A stretch of 64,000 bases of DNA, taken from positions 1 through 64,000 of the forward strand of contig CBDDGJ010000004.1 in NCBI GenBank assembly GCA_965227805.1. Direction: 5' to 3'. This DNA comes from CBDDGJ01 sp965227805. GTDB lineage: Bacteria > Pseudomonadota > Alphaproteobacteria > RS24. Positions 62,462 through 64,000 of the stretch are shown here, one piece after another; positions within the stretch are counted from its first letter, which is position 1; each line of letters starts with the position of its first letter. A program made the position numbers and the translations under genes. A model generated the notes under the pieces. It was not told where the DNA came from, made no database searches, and saw only the letters and a program-made list of their open reading frames with translations.

Positions 62462-64000
62462 GTGAGCGTTCAATATGTATATGTGATGGATGGTCTTTCC
62501 AAGACCTATCCCGGTGGTAAACAGATTTTGAATAATATTCGTTTATCCTTTTTGCCCGGGGCGAAAATTGGCATTGTCGGGGTGAATGGCGCCGGTAAAT
62601 CAACCTTGCTTAAAATTATGGCCGGTTTGGATAAGGAACACCAGGGCGAGGCCTGGGCCGCGGATGGTGTGAAGGTTGGCTATTTACCACAGGAACCACA
62701 ATTAGAGCTTTCACTTACTGTGCGCGAAAATGTGATGCTAGGGGTTAGCGAGAAGCAAGCCTTGCTGGCGCGCTATAATGAGCTGGCGATGAATTATTCC
62801 GATGCAACGGCCGATGAAATGGCGGCTTTGCAAGACCAGATTGATGCACAAAATTTATGGGATTTGGACGCACAAATTGAACAGGCCATGGATGCATTGC
62901 GCTGCCCTGACGGGGAAAGCGCGGTGGCACATTTATCGGGGGGCGAAAAACGCCGTATTGCCTTATGCCGCTTGTTATTAGAGGCACCTGATATGCTTTT
63001 GCTGGATGAACCGACCAATCATCTGGATGCCGAAACCATTGCATGGTTACAGCACCACCTTACCACTTATGCGGGCACGATTGTGTTGGTAACGCATGAT
63101 CGTTATTTTCTAGATCAGGTAACGGGCTGGATTTTGGAACTCGATCGCGGGCAGGGTATTCCCTATGAAGGAAATTATTCGGGGTGGCTTGAGCAAAAGC
63201 ATAAGCGCCTTGCACAAGAGGCGCGCGAAGATGCAGCCCGCCAAAATGCCCTGGCGCGTGAATTGGACTGGATTCGCTCGTCCCCCAAAGCGCGCCAGGC
63301 AAAAAGCAAAGCCCGGATTGCGGCGTATGAGGATTTACGCGAAAAGGATGGACATGAAACTGTTGGACAGGCACAAATTATTATTCCCTCCGGTCCGCGT
63401 CTGGGGGATGTGGTGATTGAAGCAGACGGGTTAAGCAAAGGCTTTGAAGATAGATTGCTGATTGATGATTTATCCTTTCGGCTTCCGCCTGGCGGTATCG
63501 TGGGGGTTATTGGGCCTAATGGTGCGGGTAAAACCACCTTATTTCGTATGTTGACCGAACAGGAAAGTTCTGATGCGGGCACATTGCGTATTGGCGATAC
63601 GGTTGCGCTCGGTTACGTCGACCAATCGCGCGATGCGCTGGATGATAATAAAACAGTATGGGAAGAAATATCAGACGGGCTTGATGTGCTGGAACTTGGA
63701 AAACGTGAGGTGAAATCGCGTGCCTATGTAAGCGCCTTTAATTTTCGCGGGGGCGATCAGCAAAAAAAACTGGGGCAATTATCGGGTGGGGAACGCAATC
63801 GGGTGCATTTGGCAAAAATGCTTAAATCGGGGGCAAATTTACTCTTGCTTGACGAACCGACCAATGATTTGGATGTTGAAACCTTGCGTGCGCTCGAAGA
63901 GGGGCTGGAAAATTTTGCCGGTTGCGCGGTTATCATTAGCCACGATCGTTGGTTTTTAGACCGTATCGCCACGCATATTCTGGCATTTGAGGGCGATAGC
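62462..64000 (+). CDS. ettA: Energy-dependent translational throttle protein EttA (partial, 3' end outside window)
   Basis: This ABC-F protein is open to the window edge; 513 codons are seen of an expected 555 or so. Two ATPase domains are present: Walker A GVNGAGKST (about 40-48) and GPNGAGKTT (about 350), signatures LSGGEKRRIALCRLL and LSGGERNRVHLAKML, and LLLDEPTN twice. The linker (about 240-300) is Lys/Arg-rich, as in ribosome-binding ABC-F proteins. The GTG start follows AGGAAGGG. EttA binds the ribosomal E site and gates translation by ATP/ADP ratio. Confidence 0.93.
   Translation, partial: MSVQYVYVMDGLSKTYPGGKQILNNIRLSFLPGAKIGIVGVNGAGKSTLLKIMAGLDKEHQGEAWAADGVKVGYLPQEPQLELSLTVRENVMLGVSEKQALLARYNELAMNYSDATADEMAALQDQIDAQNLWDLDAQIEQAMDALRCPDGESAVAHLSGGEKRRIALCRLLLEAPDMLLLDEPTNHLDAETIAWLQHHLTTYAGTIVLVTHDRYFLDQVTGWILELDRGQGIPYEGNYSGWLEQKHKRLAQEAREDAARQNALARELDWIRSSPKARQAKSKARIAAYEDLREKDGHETVGQAQIIIPSGPRLGDVVIEADGLSKGFEDRLLIDDLSFRLPPGGIVGVIGPNGAGKTTLFRMLTEQESSDAGTLRIGDTVALGYVDQSRDALDDNKTVWEEISDGLDVLELGKREVKSRAYVSAFNFRGGDQQKKLGQLSGGERNRVHLAKMLKSGANLLLLDEPTNDLDVETLRALEEGLENFAGCAVIISHDRWFLDRIATHILAFEGDS

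Overview
The window reads as chromosomal DNA of an alphaproteobacterium of moderate to lowish G+C (A/T-rich third codon positions). No rRNA is present, so this rests on gene order and gene content: rnd/aspS - NDUFA12-like - mlaD - DUF2155 - aat/accC/accB/aroQ, then dgt - argS - SPOR - nagZ - scpA - scpB - tatABC - serS - surE - LysM/LytM - yajC - secD - secF, then trmFO/uvrA - ssb - gyrA - coaD - PPIase - queA - tgt. These runs, together with a eukaryotic-like complex I subunit homologue, are typical of Alphaproteobacteria. A genus cannot be named from the sequence.

Layout. 1-3320 is an insertion-sequence scrapyard: an IS3-family copy cut by the left window edge, a complete 1.2-kb IS407-type element inserted near its 3' end (5-bp target duplication, imperfect terminal repeats), and a decayed, oppositely oriented IS3-family relic. 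3350-6752 is a small accessory block: an arsenic-type ArsR with a DUF6428 partner, a TVP38/VTT membrane protein, DUF2141 and SDR genes, and a Crp-like regulator behind a perfect 14-bp palindrome. 6775-11522 is a five-gene catabolic operon (2-oxoglutarate dioxygenase, HCCA-isomerase-like, SDR-like, CoA-transferase III, glutathione transferase) divergent from an HxlR regulator that has a textbook sigma-70 promoter. 11569-48560 is the conserved core. 48666-54501 holds MAPEG, thioesterase and membrane-protein genes, then a flavin monooxygenase - SDR - SRPBCC lipoprotein - cytochrome c/beta-propeller dehydrogenase series. 54594-58032 is visibly richer in G+C and carries a fatty-acid activation and beta-oxidation module (fadD-like, TetR, enoyl-CoA hydratase) around a perfect 9-3-9 inverted repeat. 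tRNA-Lys(TTT) follows, then two TetR/PhyH-dioxygenase pairs, and the start of ettA runs off the right edge.

How the genes fit together. The core covers translation (aspS, argS, serS, tRNA modification), fatty acid synthesis (accBC), envelope maintenance and protein export (mlaD, nagZ, LytM, tatABC, yajC-secDF), and DNA maintenance (uvrA, ssb, gyrA, scpAB). The accessory blocks are dominated by oxygenases, CoA-activating enzymes and one-component regulators, suggesting a heterotroph that uses diverse carboxylic, aromatic or lipid-like substrates. The best leads are the HxlR-linked operon, whose SDR member has lost the YxxxK active site; a tRNA-guanine transglycosylase lacking two of three zinc cysteines; GyrA with Gln at the quinolone Ser83 position; and the nested IS structure beside the ars-type regulator. 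No CRISPR array, prophage or recognised defence system was seen.
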